This document shows positions 8,704-16,896 of a stretch of DNA of 48,165 nucleotides, piece after piece. The position numbers were made by a program, and so were the translations under genes. Numbering within the stretch: position 1 is the first letter of the stretch; every line of letters starts with the position of its first letter. Source of the stretch: Phenylobacterium sp. (GTDB taxonomy: Bacteria > Pseudomonadota > Alphaproteobacteria > Caulobacterales > Caulobacteraceae); contig JADBZH010000007.1 of assembly GCA_020402585.1 (NCBI GenBank), forward strand, positions 1 through 48,165. Direction: 5' to 3'. Under the pieces are notes generated by a model. The model was given only the letters and a program-made list of their open reading frames with translations, did not search any database and was not told the DNA's origin.

Positions 8704-9170
8704 GCGGCGCCCCCCGGGGCGGGGGCGGGCGCCGGCGAGAGCATGAAGGCGGCTTGTGCGGTGGCGATGGGATCGGCCGGGTCGGCGTCCCAGGCGTGGG
8801 CCCGGACAAAGGCGATGGACCGGGTCAGGTGGTAGCAGTGGGCCTCTACAGTGACCCCCGCCCGGCTGGCGGCGGGGCGCATGTAGTCGATGCGCAGGTC
8901 GAGGGTGGCGGTGGGCTTGCGCTCTCCCGTGGTGGCGGTGATGGCCATGCCGCAGCAGTGATCGAGCAGGGAGGTGACGACGCCGGAGGCGATGACGCCG
9001 GTGTCGGGATCGCCCACCAGGTCCTCGCGCCAGGGCGCGTGCATGACACCTCTGCCGTCGACGGCCGAGACCATCTGGAAGCCGAGGGCGGCGGCCTGCG
9101 GGACCTCGGTCGCCATGGCGGTGGCGGCGTCCAGGTTGGGATTGGGCGGGTTGAGATTGGGATCGCTCAT
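8700..9170 (-). CDS. Hotdog-fold thioesterase, PaaI-like, first of a coupled pair
   Basis: 156 residues. The SGVVTSLLDHCCGMAITATTG stretch (about 62-82) aligns with the hotdog central helix of acyl-CoA thioesterases, and DLRIDYMRPA is the typical following strand. Unlike its partner it has no His-Gly-Gly; SGVV stands there instead. The first 15 residues are Asn/Pro-rich and probably disordered. It is translationally coupled to the thioesterase at 8293-8703. Substrate unknown. Confidence 0.82.
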   Translation of the reverse strand: MSDPNLNPPNPNLDAATAMATEVPQAAALGFQMVSAVDGRGVMHAPWREDLVGDPDTGVIASGVVTSLLDHCCGMAITATTGERKPTATLDLRIDYMRPAASRAGVTVEAHCYHLTRSIAFVRAHAWDADPADPIATAQAAFMLSPAPAPAPGGAA

Positions 9171-9172
9171 GC

Positions 9173-9194
9173 CTTCCGTTTGCAGCGACGGAAG
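9173..9194 (-). terminator. Small stem-loop between gmhB and the thioesterase pair
   Basis: A 7-base perfect stem, CTTCCGT (9173-9179) with ACGGAAG (9188-9194), and an 8-base loop. It lies in the 42-base gap after gmhB and just before the thioesterase start on the same strand. No U tract follows, so it could be a weak terminator or a leader structure. Confidence 0.35.
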
Positions 9195-9212
9195 GGACGG
9201 GTCAATGCGCCG

Positions 9213-9731
9213 TCAGTCCCCGGCGACCTCGGCGGCGAGGAAGGCGGCGAGGTCGCCGCCGGAAAACTGCAGGCTGCGCACTCCCGCCCGCCGGCCGGCC
9301 TCCATGTCGATCGCCTTGTCCCCCACCATGACCGAGCGGGAGGCATCCACGGGCCAGTCGGCCATGGCCTTCAGGAGCATGCCGGGATTGGGCTTGCGGT
9401 CCGGCGGATCGGGGTGGCGGTAACGGTCCTCGATCGCCTCGGGGTGGTGGGGGCAATGATAGAAGGCGTCGATCCGCGCGCCCGCCGCCGCCAGCTCCTC
9501 GATCATCCGCGCATGCAGGGCGTGGACGTCGGCCTCGGAGTAGTAGCCCCGGCCGACCCCTGACTGGTTGGTCACCACGAAGACCCACCACTCGCGGGCG
9601 TTGAAGGCCGCCACGGCTTCCCGGGCGCCGTCGATCCAGCGGAAGTCCTCCCACCGGTGCACATAGCCGCGGTCCTCATTGAGGACGCCGTCGCGGTCGA
9701 GGAACAGGGCGGGCCGGAGCAGGGAGGTCAC
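9213..9731 (-). CDS. gmhB: D-glycero-D-manno-heptose-1,7-bisphosphate 7-phosphatase, GmhB-like HAD phosphatase
   Basis: 172 residues, close to the usual GmhB length. HAD motifs are complete: nucleophile and acid D12/D14 (LDRDGVLN), VVTNQSGVGRG, the RKPNPGM lysine loop and GDKAIDMEAG. GmhB removes the 7-phosphate from heptose bisphosphate in ADP-heptose synthesis for LPS core. The family zinc site is partial: C93 and H95 are present, but the C-x-C pair expected before RKP is replaced by Pro-Pro-Asp (109-111). The start is GTG at 9731 with no strong ribosome-binding site. Another HAD histidinol-phosphate-phosphatase-like role is possible. Confidence 0.85.
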   Translation of the reverse strand: MTSLLRPALFLDRDGVLNEDRGYVHRWEDFRWIDGAREAVAAFNAREWWVFVVTNQSGVGRGYYSEADVHALHARMIEELAAAGARIDAFYHCPHHPEAIEDRYRHPDPPDRKPNPGMLLKAMADWPVDASRSVMVGDKAIDMEAGRRAGVRSLQFSGGDLAAFLAAEVAGD

Positions 9732-9790
9732 GGGCGCAGTCTAGCGGCCTTGCCGCGCTCTGGCGATTTCCCTTCTGCGCCCGCCGTCCT

Positions 9791-11632
9791 ATGTTCACGC
9801 GAACCCCAGCGGAGCCCCAAGTGACGCCGACGCCTCCGAGCCCCGTCCTGACCATCGAGGACCTGCGCATCGACTTCCAGACCCGCGACGGGTCCGTGCC
9901 CGCGGTCCGGGGCGTGTCCCTGCAGGTCCTGCCCGGCGAGACCCTGGGTGTCGTGGGCGAGAGCGGGTCAGGAAAGAGCCAGACCTTCATGGCGGTCATG
10001 GGCCTGCTGGCGCCCAACGGCCGGGCGAGCGGCTCGGTGCGCTTCGAGGGACGCGAGATCCTTGGCGCCCCAAAGCGGGAGCTGAACCGCGTGCGCGGCG
10101 CGGGCATGGGCATGATCTTCCAGGACCCCCTGACAGCCCTGACCCCCCACCTGAAGATCGGCGACCAGGTGGGCGAGCCCCTGCGCCGCAGTCGCGGCCT
10201 GTCGGCGGCGGACGCCCGGGCCGAGGCCCTGCGCTGGCTGGAGCGGGTGCGGATCCCCGACGCGTCCCGGCGGCTGGACCAGTATCCGCACGAGCTGTCC
10301 GGGGGCATGCGACAGCGGGTGATGATCGCCGGCGCCATGGCCTGCGCGCCCCGCCTCCTTATCGCCGACGAGCCCACCACCGCCCTCGACGTCACCGTCC
10401 AGGCCGAGATCCTCGACCTGATGGAGGAGCTGACCCGGGAAAGCGGGACGGGGCTGGTGCTGATCACCCATGACATGGGCGTTGTGGCGCGGCTGGCCGA
10501 CCGGGTCTGCGTGATGAAGGACGGCGCCTATGTGGAGGCCGGGCCTGCGGCCGAGGTCTTCGCCCGGCCCCAGACCGACTACGCCCGCAACCTGCTGGAG
10601 GCCGCGCCCCGCCTGGACCGCGCCGACCGTGGCGGCCGGCCCGCTCCCGTACCGGTCGCCCCGGACGCGCCCCTGGCTGTCGAGGCCCGGGATGTGAAGG
10701 TCTGGTTCCCGGTGCGGCGGGGCCTGTTCGGGCGGCGGGACGACCTGCGGGCAGTGGACGGGGTTAGCCTGGAGATCCGGCAGGGTGAGACCCTGGGGGT
10801 GGTGGGCGAGAGCGGCTGCGGCAAGTCGACCCTGTCCCGGGCGGTCCTGCGGCTGATTCCCCGAACAGCCGGGGCGGTCACCCTTTTGGGCCGCGACATC
10901 CCCGAGGCGGACCGCGAGGCCCTGCGCTCGGCCCGGCGCGACCTGCAGATCGTCTTTCAGGATCCCCTGGCCAGCCTCGATCCGCGCATGCCGGTGGGCG
11001 ACTCCATCGCCGAGCCCCTGGGAGTCTTCCATCCCCATCTCGACCGCCGGGCCCGCGAGGCCCAGGTGCGCACCATGATGGACCGGGTCGGCCTGTCCGG
11101 GGACCTGATCAACCGCTATCCGCACGAGTTGTCCGGCGGCCAGAACCAGAGGGTTGGCATCGCCCGGGCCATGATCCTGAAGCCGCGGGTCGTGGTCTGC
11201 GACGAGGCGGTCTCGGCCCTCGACGTCTCGATCCGGGCCCAGATCATCGACCTCCTGATCGACCTGCAGGCCGAGTTCGGCATGGCCATGATGTTCATCA
11301 GCCACGACCTGGCCGTCGTCCGCGAGATCAGCCACCGGGTCGTAGTCCTCTACATGGGACGGGTGGTGGAGGAGGCTCCGGCGGACCGAATCTTCACGGA
11401 CGCGCGCCACCCCTATACCCGAACCCTGATCGCCTCGGCCCTGATCCCCGACCCCGGGGTCGAACGCACCCGCCCGCGTCTCCGGCTGCATGGCGAGCCG
11501 CCCAGTCCGCTGGACCCGGACGCCGCGCTCCGCTTCCTGCCAGGGCGCCGGGGCGAGACGCCGCCCTACCGTCCGCAGCTCCTGGAAGCAGGTCCCGGCC
11601 ACCGGGTCGCCGAGTTCGATCCCCAGGCCTGA
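9791..11632 (+). CDS. Double ABC ATPase of a peptide-type transporter (YejF-like)
   Basis: 613 residues with two complete ABC ATPase domains. Domain 1 (about 20-270) has Walker A GESGSGKS (56-63), signature LSGGMRQR, and Walker B LLIADEPTTALD. Domain 2 (about 300-590) has Walker A with K345, signature LSGGQNQR and VVCDEAVSALD. The Q-loops read FQDPL in both. This fused arrangement is typical of YejF, GsiA and related importers of oligopeptides. No permease or binding-protein gene is adjacent, so its partners lie elsewhere. ATG at 9791 is used; GTG at 9821, preceded by GCGGAG, is a serious alternative that would remove 10 residues. Confidence 0.9.
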   Translation: MFTRTPAEPQVTPTPPSPVLTIEDLRIDFQTRDGSVPAVRGVSLQVLPGETLGVVGESGSGKSQTFMAVMGLLAPNGRASGSVRFEGREILGAPKRELNRVRGAGMGMIFQDPLTALTPHLKIGDQVGEPLRRSRGLSAADARAEALRWLERVRIPDASRRLDQYPHELSGGMRQRVMIAGAMACAPRLLIADEPTTALDVTVQAEILDLMEELTRESGTGLVLITHDMGVVARLADRVCVMKDGAYVEAGPAAEVFARPQTDYARNLLEAAPRLDRADRGGRPAPVPVAPDAPLAVEARDVKVWFPVRRGLFGRRDDLRAVDGVSLEIRQGETLGVVGESGCGKSTLSRAVLRLIPRTAGAVTLLGRDIPEADREALRSARRDLQIVFQDPLASLDPRMPVGDSIAEPLGVFHPHLDRRAREAQVRTMMDRVGLSGDLINRYPHELSGGQNQRVGIARAMILKPRVVVCDEAVSALDVSIRAQIIDLLIDLQAEFGMAMMFISHDLAVVREISHRVVVLYMGRVVEEAPADRIFTDARHPYTRTLIASALIPDPGVERTRPRLRLHGEPPSPLDPDAALRFLPGRRGETPPYRPQLLEAGPGHRVAEFDPQA

Positions 11633-11690
11633 GCTTTCCCTTTTCCGGCGGAGCGACTAGGGAAGTGCCCCGGAAAGCCGCAGGTCCCCC

Positions 11691-12893
11691 ATGAGCCTCA
11701 CTCTCGCCGATGTCCGCGCCGCCGCCGAGCGTATCGCCGGCCGGGTCGAACGCACGCCGATGCGCAAGTCCCAGACCCTCTCGGAAATCACCGGGGCGGA
11801 GGTCTGGGTGAAGTTCGAGAACCTTCAGTTCACCGCCGCCTTCAAGGAGCGGGGGGCCCTCAACACCCTGCTCCAGCTGTCAGACAATGAGTCCCAGCGA
11901 GGCGTCATCGCCGCCTCTGCCGGCAACCACAGCCAGGGTCTCGCCTACCACGCCGCGCGCCTGGGTGTGCCGGTGACCATCGTCATGCCGCGCTCGACCC
12001 CCTTCGTGAAGGTCCAGCAGACACGGGCGTTTGGCGCCGAGGTGGTGCAGGAGGGCGACACCTATGATGAATCCGCGGCCATCGCGCAGAAGCTGTGCGA
12101 TGAGCGCGAGCTGACCTTCGTCCATCCGTTCGATGACCTGAAGGTCATGGCCGGCCAGGGCACGGTGGCCCTGGAGATGTTCGAGGACCAGCCGGACATC
12201 GAGGTCCTGCCCGTGCCTATCGGCGGCGGCGGCCTGATCGCCGGCTGCGCAACCGTGGCCAAGTCCATCAACCCGAACTGCCGGGTGATCGGCGTCGAGC
12301 CGGCCATGTACCCCTCCTTCACGGCCCGGATGCGGGGGGTCGAGGCCTCCGCGGGCGGGGCGACCATCGCCGAGGGCATAGCGGTCAAGCGGGTCGGTGA
12401 CCTGACCTATGGCATCGCACGCCCCCTGATCGACGAGGTCCTCCTGCTGGAAGAGCCCTATCTCGAACGGGCCGTGGCCCTGTTCTGCAACGTGGAGAAG
12501 ACTGTCGCCGAGGGCGCCGGCGCGGCGGCCCTCGCCGCCCTCCTGGCCTATCCGGACCGGTTCCAGGGCAAGAAGGTCGGGGTGATCCTCTGCGGCGGCA
12601 ACATCGACACCCGCCTTCTCGCCTCGGTCCTCACCCGCCAGCTGGTCCGGGACCAGCGCCTCGTTTCCCTTCGGATCGTCGGCGACGACCGGCCCGGCCT
12701 CCTGGCCAATGTCTCGGCCCTGATCGGCCAGATGGGCGCGAACATCATCGAGGTGGCCCACAACCGCCTGGCCCTCGACGTGCCGGCCAAGGGCGCGGAG
12801 TTCGACATCATGATCGAAACCCGCGACGCCCGGCACACCGAAGAAGTCATGGAGGCCCTCCGGGCCAGGGGCTATCCGCCTCGCGCGGTCTGA
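11691..12893 (+). CDS. ilvA: Threonine ammonia-lyase (threonine dehydratase) with ACT domain
   Basis: 400 residues. PLP-dependent fold: the Schiff-base lysine is K52 in FTAAFKERGA, SAGNHSQG binds the cofactor phosphate region, and GGGGLIAG is the glycine-rich phosphate loop. Residues from about 325 form an ACT regulatory domain (LRIVGDDRPGLLANVSALIGQMGANI). It deaminates threonine to 2-oxobutanoate, feeding isoleucine synthesis, or acts catabolically. The ~400-residue length with one ACT domain matches the short type rather than the long E. coli IlvA with two. It is followed 11 bases later by the FKBP gene, so the two may share a transcript. Confidence 0.92.
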   Translation: MSLTLADVRAAAERIAGRVERTPMRKSQTLSEITGAEVWVKFENLQFTAAFKERGALNTLLQLSDNESQRGVIAASAGNHSQGLAYHAARLGVPVTIVMPRSTPFVKVQQTRAFGAEVVQEGDTYDESAAIAQKLCDERELTFVHPFDDLKVMAGQGTVALEMFEDQPDIEVLPVPIGGGGLIAGCATVAKSINPNCRVIGVEPAMYPSFTARMRGVEASAGGATIAEGIAVKRVGDLTYGIARPLIDEVLLLEEPYLERAVALFCNVEKTVAEGAGAAALAALLAYPDRFQGKKVGVILCGGNIDTRLLASVLTRQLVRDQRLVSLRIVGDDRPGLLANVSALIGQMGANIIEVAHNRLALDVPAKGAEFDIMIETRDARHTEEVMEALRARGYPPRAV

Positions 12894-12904
12894 AGGAGAC
12901 ACTA

Positions 12905-13405
12905 ATGCGCCTCGCCCTCATCGCCCTGGCCGCCGGCCTGTCCCTGCTCGCCGCCTGCCAGAGGGGCCCGGACCCCAAGGTCCTGGCCGCCAACGCCGAG
13001 GCGGGCAAGGCCTTCCTGGTCAAGAACGCCGCCGAGCCCGGGGTGAAGACCCTGCCGTCCGGCCTGCAGTATGTGGTGGTCCGCTCCGGCGCCGCCGACG
13101 GCGTCCGCCCCCTGCCGGGGGACCAGATCAAGGTGCACTACGAGGGCAAGCTCCTGTCCGGCGAGGTCTTCGACAGCTCCTACGACCGGGGCGTGCCCGC
13201 CGTCATGCCCCTGGACGGGCTGATCCCGGGCTGGGTCGAGGCCCTGCAGCTCATGCGGCCGGGTGATGAGTGGCGCATCTTCGTGCCGGCGGAGCTTGGC
13301 TATGGCGATCAGGGCGGCGGACCGATCCCGCCCGGCGCGACCCTGGTCTTCCGGATCGAGCTGATCGACGTCCTGCCGGGTCCGCGCCACAAACAGGCGG
13401 GCTGA
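12905..13405 (+). CDS. FKBP-type peptidyl-prolyl isomerase, lipoprotein
   Basis: 166 residues. The first 18 residues are a lipoprotein signal with lipobox LLAAC, so it is predicted to be lipid-anchored in the envelope. The FKBP domain fills about 70-160: GDQIKVHYEGKLLSGEVFDSS, then PLDGLIPGWVEALQLM and PAELGYGD. This family catalyses cis-trans isomerisation of prolyl bonds and helps fold envelope proteins. GAAGGAGA-like sequence precedes ATG at 12905. It ends in a hairpin shared with the convergent glycosyltransferase gene. Confidence 0.92.
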   Translation: MRLALIALAAGLSLLAACQRGPDPKVLAANAEAGKAFLVKNAAEPGVKTLPSGLQYVVVRSGAADGVRPLPGDQIKVHYEGKLLSGEVFDSSYDRGVPAVMPLDGLIPGWVEALQLMRPGDEWRIFVPAELGYGDQGGGPIPPGATLVFRIELIDVLPGPRHKQAG

Positions 13406-13417
13406 CGGCGTCAGCCC
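13399..13417. terminator. Bidirectional hairpin between FKBP and glycosyltransferase genes
   Basis: Perfect 8-base stem GGGCTGAC (13399-13406) with GTCAGCCC (13410-13417) and a 3-base loop. Each arm contains one of the two convergent stop codons (13403-13405 plus, 13411-13413 minus). No U tract. Confidence 0.55.
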
Positions 13418-14439
13418 CGCCGGCGGATCACCACCCGGCGGCCGAGGAGGTCGAGGGGGTTCCAGGTCATGGCCCGGGCGATCTCCCAGGACGTGGCCCT
13501 GCGGGTCGCCTGGGTGCGTCGGCGGGCGGCGAAGGCCGCCGGCAGGTCGGCAAGGGCGGCCCGTGCGCCGCGCAGGTTGGGCGCCAGCCGCCCCTGGGTC
13601 GCCAGCCGCAGGAAGAGGGCGGTGGTGGCGATGACGTGCAGGGGCAGGGTCAGCCAGAACAACAGGGGCGGGGTGTCCTTGATGAAGATCCGTATGCGGT
13701 TCCGGGCGCCATGGAAGCTGGCGAAGTCCGAACCCGCCCCGCCGGTGGAGGCCGAACCCACATGGTCGACCACGGCGTCGGGGATGACCATGCAGGCGCC
13801 GCCCGCCAGCCGGATGCGGTAACCCAGGTCGACGTCCTCACAATACATGAAGAGGTCCTCGTCGAACCCGCCCAGGGCCTCGAACAGGGATCGCCGGATG
13901 AGCATGGCGCCCCCGCAGGCCGAGAAGCACTCGCCTTCCGCCACCGGGCCGGGATCGGCCAGTCCATAGCCGCCGCGATAGGGAATGCCAGGCAGGCTCA
14001 TCACGTCGCCCAGGCCGTCGAGGCGTCCGGGCGCGTCGGCCATGGCCTGGCGGCCGCCGAAGCACGCGACCCCGGGGTTGCGCGCAGCGCCCGCGAGCAG
14101 GCGCTCCAGCCAGTCTGGCGCCGCGAAGGCGTCGGGGTTCACCAGGGCCAGCCACTCGCCCCGGGCCTGTCGGGCGCCGAGATTGACCCCGGCGGCGAAG
14201 CCCAGGTTGGCGCCCGCCGGAACCAGGGAGATCCCGGGGACCTTGCGCATCGCCGCCTCCGGCGCGCCGTCGGTAGAAGCGTTGTCGACCAGCAGGATCT
14301 CAAGGGGCGGCAGGGTCTGGCCGGCCAGGGCCGACAGGCAGCGGATCAGGTCCGGGCCCGACTGCCAGGCGACCACGATGACGCTGACCGAGCCCTGGGT
14401 CGCCGTCCCGGGGTTGTCTTTCGCCGCGTCCCGCGCCAT
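13411..14439 (-). CDS. Family 2 glycosyltransferase, rhamnosyltransferase-like
   Basis: 342 residues. A GT-A catalytic domain occupies about 18-235: VSVIVVAWQSGPDLIRCLSAL, the LLVDNASTDG loop that binds the nucleotide, and a later FDEDLFMYCEDVDLGYRI segment with the acidic residues expected near the catalytic base. A hydrophobic stretch near 265-285 (LLFWLTLPLHVIATTALFL) suggests membrane contact. Such enzymes add rhamnose or similar sugars to surface polysaccharides. It is divergent from rmlC, the dTDP-rhamnose epimerase gene, with 44 bases between the starts, consistent with a surface-sugar role. ATG at 14439 was chosen over GTG at 14448. The acceptor is unknown. Confidence 0.85.
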   Translation of the reverse strand: MARDAAKDNPGTATQGSVSVIVVAWQSGPDLIRCLSALAGQTLPPLEILLVDNASTDGAPEAAMRKVPGISLVPAGANLGFAAGVNLGARQARGEWLALVNPDAFAAPDWLERLLAGAARNPGVACFGGRQAMADAPGRLDGLGDVMSLPGIPYRGGYGLADPGPVAEGECFSACGGAMLIRRSLFEALGGFDEDLFMYCEDVDLGYRIRLAGGACMVIPDAVVDHVGSASTGGAGSDFASFHGARNRIRIFIKDTPPLLFWLTLPLHVIATTALFLRLATQGRLAPNLRGARAALADLPAAFAARRRTQATRRATSWEIARAMTWNPLDLLGRRVVIRRRG

Positions 14440-14483
14440 GCCTCGCACCCTTCGCGGCCTCGCCGCCCGTATCCGGGAATTCC

Positions 14484-15041
14484 ATGACGACCGTAACGCC
14501 CCTGGCCCTTCCCGAGGTCCTGCTTATCACGCCCCGCCGCCATGGCGATGCGCGGGGATGGTTCACCGAGACCTGGAGCCGCCGGACCCTGGCCAACGCC
14601 GGGATCGAGGCTGAATTCGTCCAGGACAACCAGGCCTTCAACGCCAGGGCGGGAACCGTCCGCGGCCTGCATTTCCAGGCGGCGCCGCACGCCCAGGCCA
14701 AGCTGGTGAGGGTTCTGGCCGGCGCGATCCTGGACGTCGCGGTGGACGTCCGGCCGGGATCGCCGACCCGCGGCCGATGGGTCTCCGCCCAGCTCACCGC
14801 CGAAGGGGGCGAGCAGCTCTTCGTCCCGCGCGGCTTCGCCCACGGCTACTGCACCCTCTGCGATGACGTCATGCTGGCCTACAAGGTCGACGGCGACTAT
14901 GCGCCGCAGACCGAGGGCGGAGTGATCTGGAATGATCCGGACCTGGCCATCGACTGGCCGGTGTCCGATGCGGACGCCGTCCTGTCCGACAAGGATCGCC
15001 TCCTGCCCCGCCTCGCCCAGCTTCCCGATCCCGCCTTCTGA
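14484..15041 (+). CDS. rfbC: dTDP-4-dehydrorhamnose 3,5-epimerase
   Basis: 185 residues, normal for RmlC/RfbC. Motifs: GWFTETWSR near 25-33, QDNQAFNARAGTVRGLHFQ with the catalytic His in GLHFQ, and FVPRGFAHGYCTL in the cupin core, followed by the tyrosine-bearing AYKVDGDYAP. It epimerises C3 and C5 of dTDP-4-keto-6-deoxyglucose in dTDP-L-rhamnose synthesis. The other rhamnose genes (rmlA, B, D) are not in the window. It lies head-to-head with a rhamnosyltransferase-like gene and is followed 16 bases later by tesB. Confidence 0.92.
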   Translation: MTTVTPLALPEVLLITPRRHGDARGWFTETWSRRTLANAGIEAEFVQDNQAFNARAGTVRGLHFQAAPHAQAKLVRVLAGAILDVAVDVRPGSPTRGRWVSAQLTAEGGEQLFVPRGFAHGYCTLCDDVMLAYKVDGDYAPQTEGGVIWNDPDLAIDWPVSDADAVLSDKDRLLPRLAQLPDPAF

Positions 15042-15057
15042 GTTGCCGTTCCCGCCC

Positions 15058-15903
15058 ATGACCCAGACCGCCTTTGAGGACCATGAGCTCCTCGCCCTTC
15101 TCGACCTGGAGACCCTGGACACCGACCTCTTCCGGGGGTTCAACCCGCCCTTCGAGACCCGCCGCATCTATGGCGGCCAGGTGGTGGCCCAGTCCCTGGC
15201 GGCGGCTTACCGCACCATCGAAGGGCGGGACTGCCACTCCCTGCATTGCTATTTCATCCGCCCCGGGAACCCCAAGCTTCCCATCCTGTTCCAGGTCGAC
15301 CGGGCGCGGGACGGCGGTTCCTTCAGCGTCCGCCGGGTGGTGGCCATCCAGAACGGCAAGCAGATCTTCAACCTCGCGGCCTCCTTCCAGGTCCCTGAAA
15401 CCGGCTTCGAGCACCAGCTGTCCATGCCGGACGCCCCGCCTCCGGAATCCCTGAAGAACGAAGAGGAACTTCGGGCCGAGGCTGGCCTGGATCCCTCGAC
15501 CCGGCGCATCTGGCCGGTGGAGCTCAAGCCCTGCGAGCCGGTTCCACATGGCTTCGTCGGCGCCCGCGAACCGGTGGACATGTGCTGGTTCCGCACCCGT
15601 CTGCCCCTCGGGGATGATGTGGCCCTCAACCAGTGCGCCCTGGCCTATGGATCGGACATGACCCTGATGGACGCCTCCCTGCGCCCGCACGGGGTGGACT
15701 GGGACAGCGGACGGCTGCAGGCGGCCAGCCTGGACCACGCCATGTGGTTCCACCAGGCGACCGACTTCCACAACTGGCACCTCTTCGTCCAGGACAGTCC
15801 GTCGGCCTCCGGCGGGCGGGGCTTCAACCGCGGCCAGATCTACGCCCGGGATGGCCGGCTGGTGGCCGAGGCCGCCCAGGAGGCCCTGATCCGCTGGCGC
15901 TGA
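15058..15903 (+). CDS. tesB: Acyl-CoA thioesterase II (TesB)
   Basis: 281 residues, double hotdog, the usual TesB length. Catalytic residues by family pattern: D200 in ALAYGSDMTL, S224 in SLDHAMWFH (Thr or Ser in the family), and Q260 in GFNRGQIY. It hydrolyses medium- and long-chain acyl-CoAs to free fatty acid and CoA. ATG at 15058 begins where the family begins; the frame stays open upstream only inside rmlC. With the crotonase and the GST-like gene downstream it forms a same-strand run linked to acyl-CoA metabolism. Confidence 0.93.
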   Translation: MTQTAFEDHELLALLDLETLDTDLFRGFNPPFETRRIYGGQVVAQSLAAAYRTIEGRDCHSLHCYFIRPGNPKLPILFQVDRARDGGSFSVRRVVAIQNGKQIFNLAASFQVPETGFEHQLSMPDAPPPESLKNEEELRAEAGLDPSTRRIWPVELKPCEPVPHGFVGAREPVDMCWFRTRLPLGDDVALNQCALAYGSDMTLMDASLRPHGVDWDSGRLQAASLDHAMWFHQATDFHNWHLFVQDSPSASGGRGFNRGQIYARDGRLVAEAAQEALIRWR

Positions 15904-15970
15904 CGCCGCGTCACGGTGGCCCGGCGGCGAAATCCATGACAGCTTGAGCCTCCCGATCGGGAGGGAGCCC

Positions 15971-16885
15971 ATGGACCTGATCCTTCACCATTACGACGCC
16001 TCGCCCTTCTCGGAGAAGGTGCGGATCGTCTTCGGCATGACCGGCCAGGCCTGGTCCTCGGTGATCACTCCGAACATGATGCCCAAGCCGGACCTGACGC
16101 CCCTGACGGGGGGCTACCGGCGCGCGCCGGTCCTGCAGATCGGCGCCGACGTCTACTGTGACTCCATGGTCATCCTCGACGAACTGCAGAGGCGCTCGCC
16201 CCTGCCCGGAAACCGGGGCCTGGCGGGACTGAGGGGGATCGGTCTCTGGGCGGACCGCTTGTTCTTCCAGGCGACGGTGCCGGTGATCTTCGGCGAGATG
16301 GGTCACCTGACCCCGAAGGCCTTCATCGCCGACCGCGAGAAGCTGTCCGGCCGGCCCTTCGACGTCGAGGCCATGGCCCAGGCCGCCGGGCCCATGCGGG
16401 TCCAATGGCGGGGGCATGCGGCCTGGATCGACTTTGCTCTGGAGGACTCGCCCTTCCTGGCCGGCGAGGCGCCCGGGCTGGCCGACGCCTCGGCCTGGAT
16501 GAACATCTGGTGGCTGAAGGGGGCCCTGCCGGACACCTACAACCGCCTCACCGCCGGCCTTGACCGATTGGAGGCCTGGCGGCGGCGGATGGCCGGGATC
16601 GGCCATGGCGCGCGGACAGAGATCACCGGGGCGCAGGCTCTGGACCAGGCCCGCAGCGTCCGCCCGGCCGACCCGCCCGCTCATGATCCCAATGACGCCC
16701 TCGGCCTGTCTCCCGGCGATCCGGTTGTGGTCATGGCCGACGACTACGGCCGCGATCCCATCGCCGGGACTCTCGTCGCCGCCCGCCATTCCCGCCTCAT
16801 CCTGGCCCAGGAAACCCCCGACCTCGGCCGCCTGCACCTGCATTTCCCCCGGGTGGGCTACGTCGCCCTGCCCGGCAAGAGCTGA
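15971..16885 (+). CDS. Glutathione S-transferase-like protein with C-terminal extension
   Basis: 304 residues. Residues 1-75 look like a GST thioredoxin-fold domain (MDLILHHYDASPFSEKVRIV, with the Ser in SPFSEKVR near the usual catalytic position, and a CDSMVILDEL glutathione-binding stretch). A helical C-terminal GST domain follows to about 215. Residues 216-304 extend beyond a normal GST and are unassigned. ATG at 15971, preceded by GGGAGGG, is favoured over an upstream TTG. It ends 11 bases before the crotonase gene, so the two are probably co-transcribed. Substrate unknown. Confidence 0.75.
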   Translation: MDLILHHYDASPFSEKVRIVFGMTGQAWSSVITPNMMPKPDLTPLTGGYRRAPVLQIGADVYCDSMVILDELQRRSPLPGNRGLAGLRGIGLWADRLFFQATVPVIFGEMGHLTPKAFIADREKLSGRPFDVEAMAQAAGPMRVQWRGHAAWIDFALEDSPFLAGEAPGLADASAWMNIWWLKGALPDTYNRLTAGLDRLEAWRRRMAGIGHGARTEITGAQALDQARSVRPADPPAHDPNDALGLSPGDPVVVMADDYGRDPIAGTLVAARHSRLILAQETPDLGRLHLHFPRVGYVALPGKS

Positions 16886-16896
16886 AGGAGATCCTC

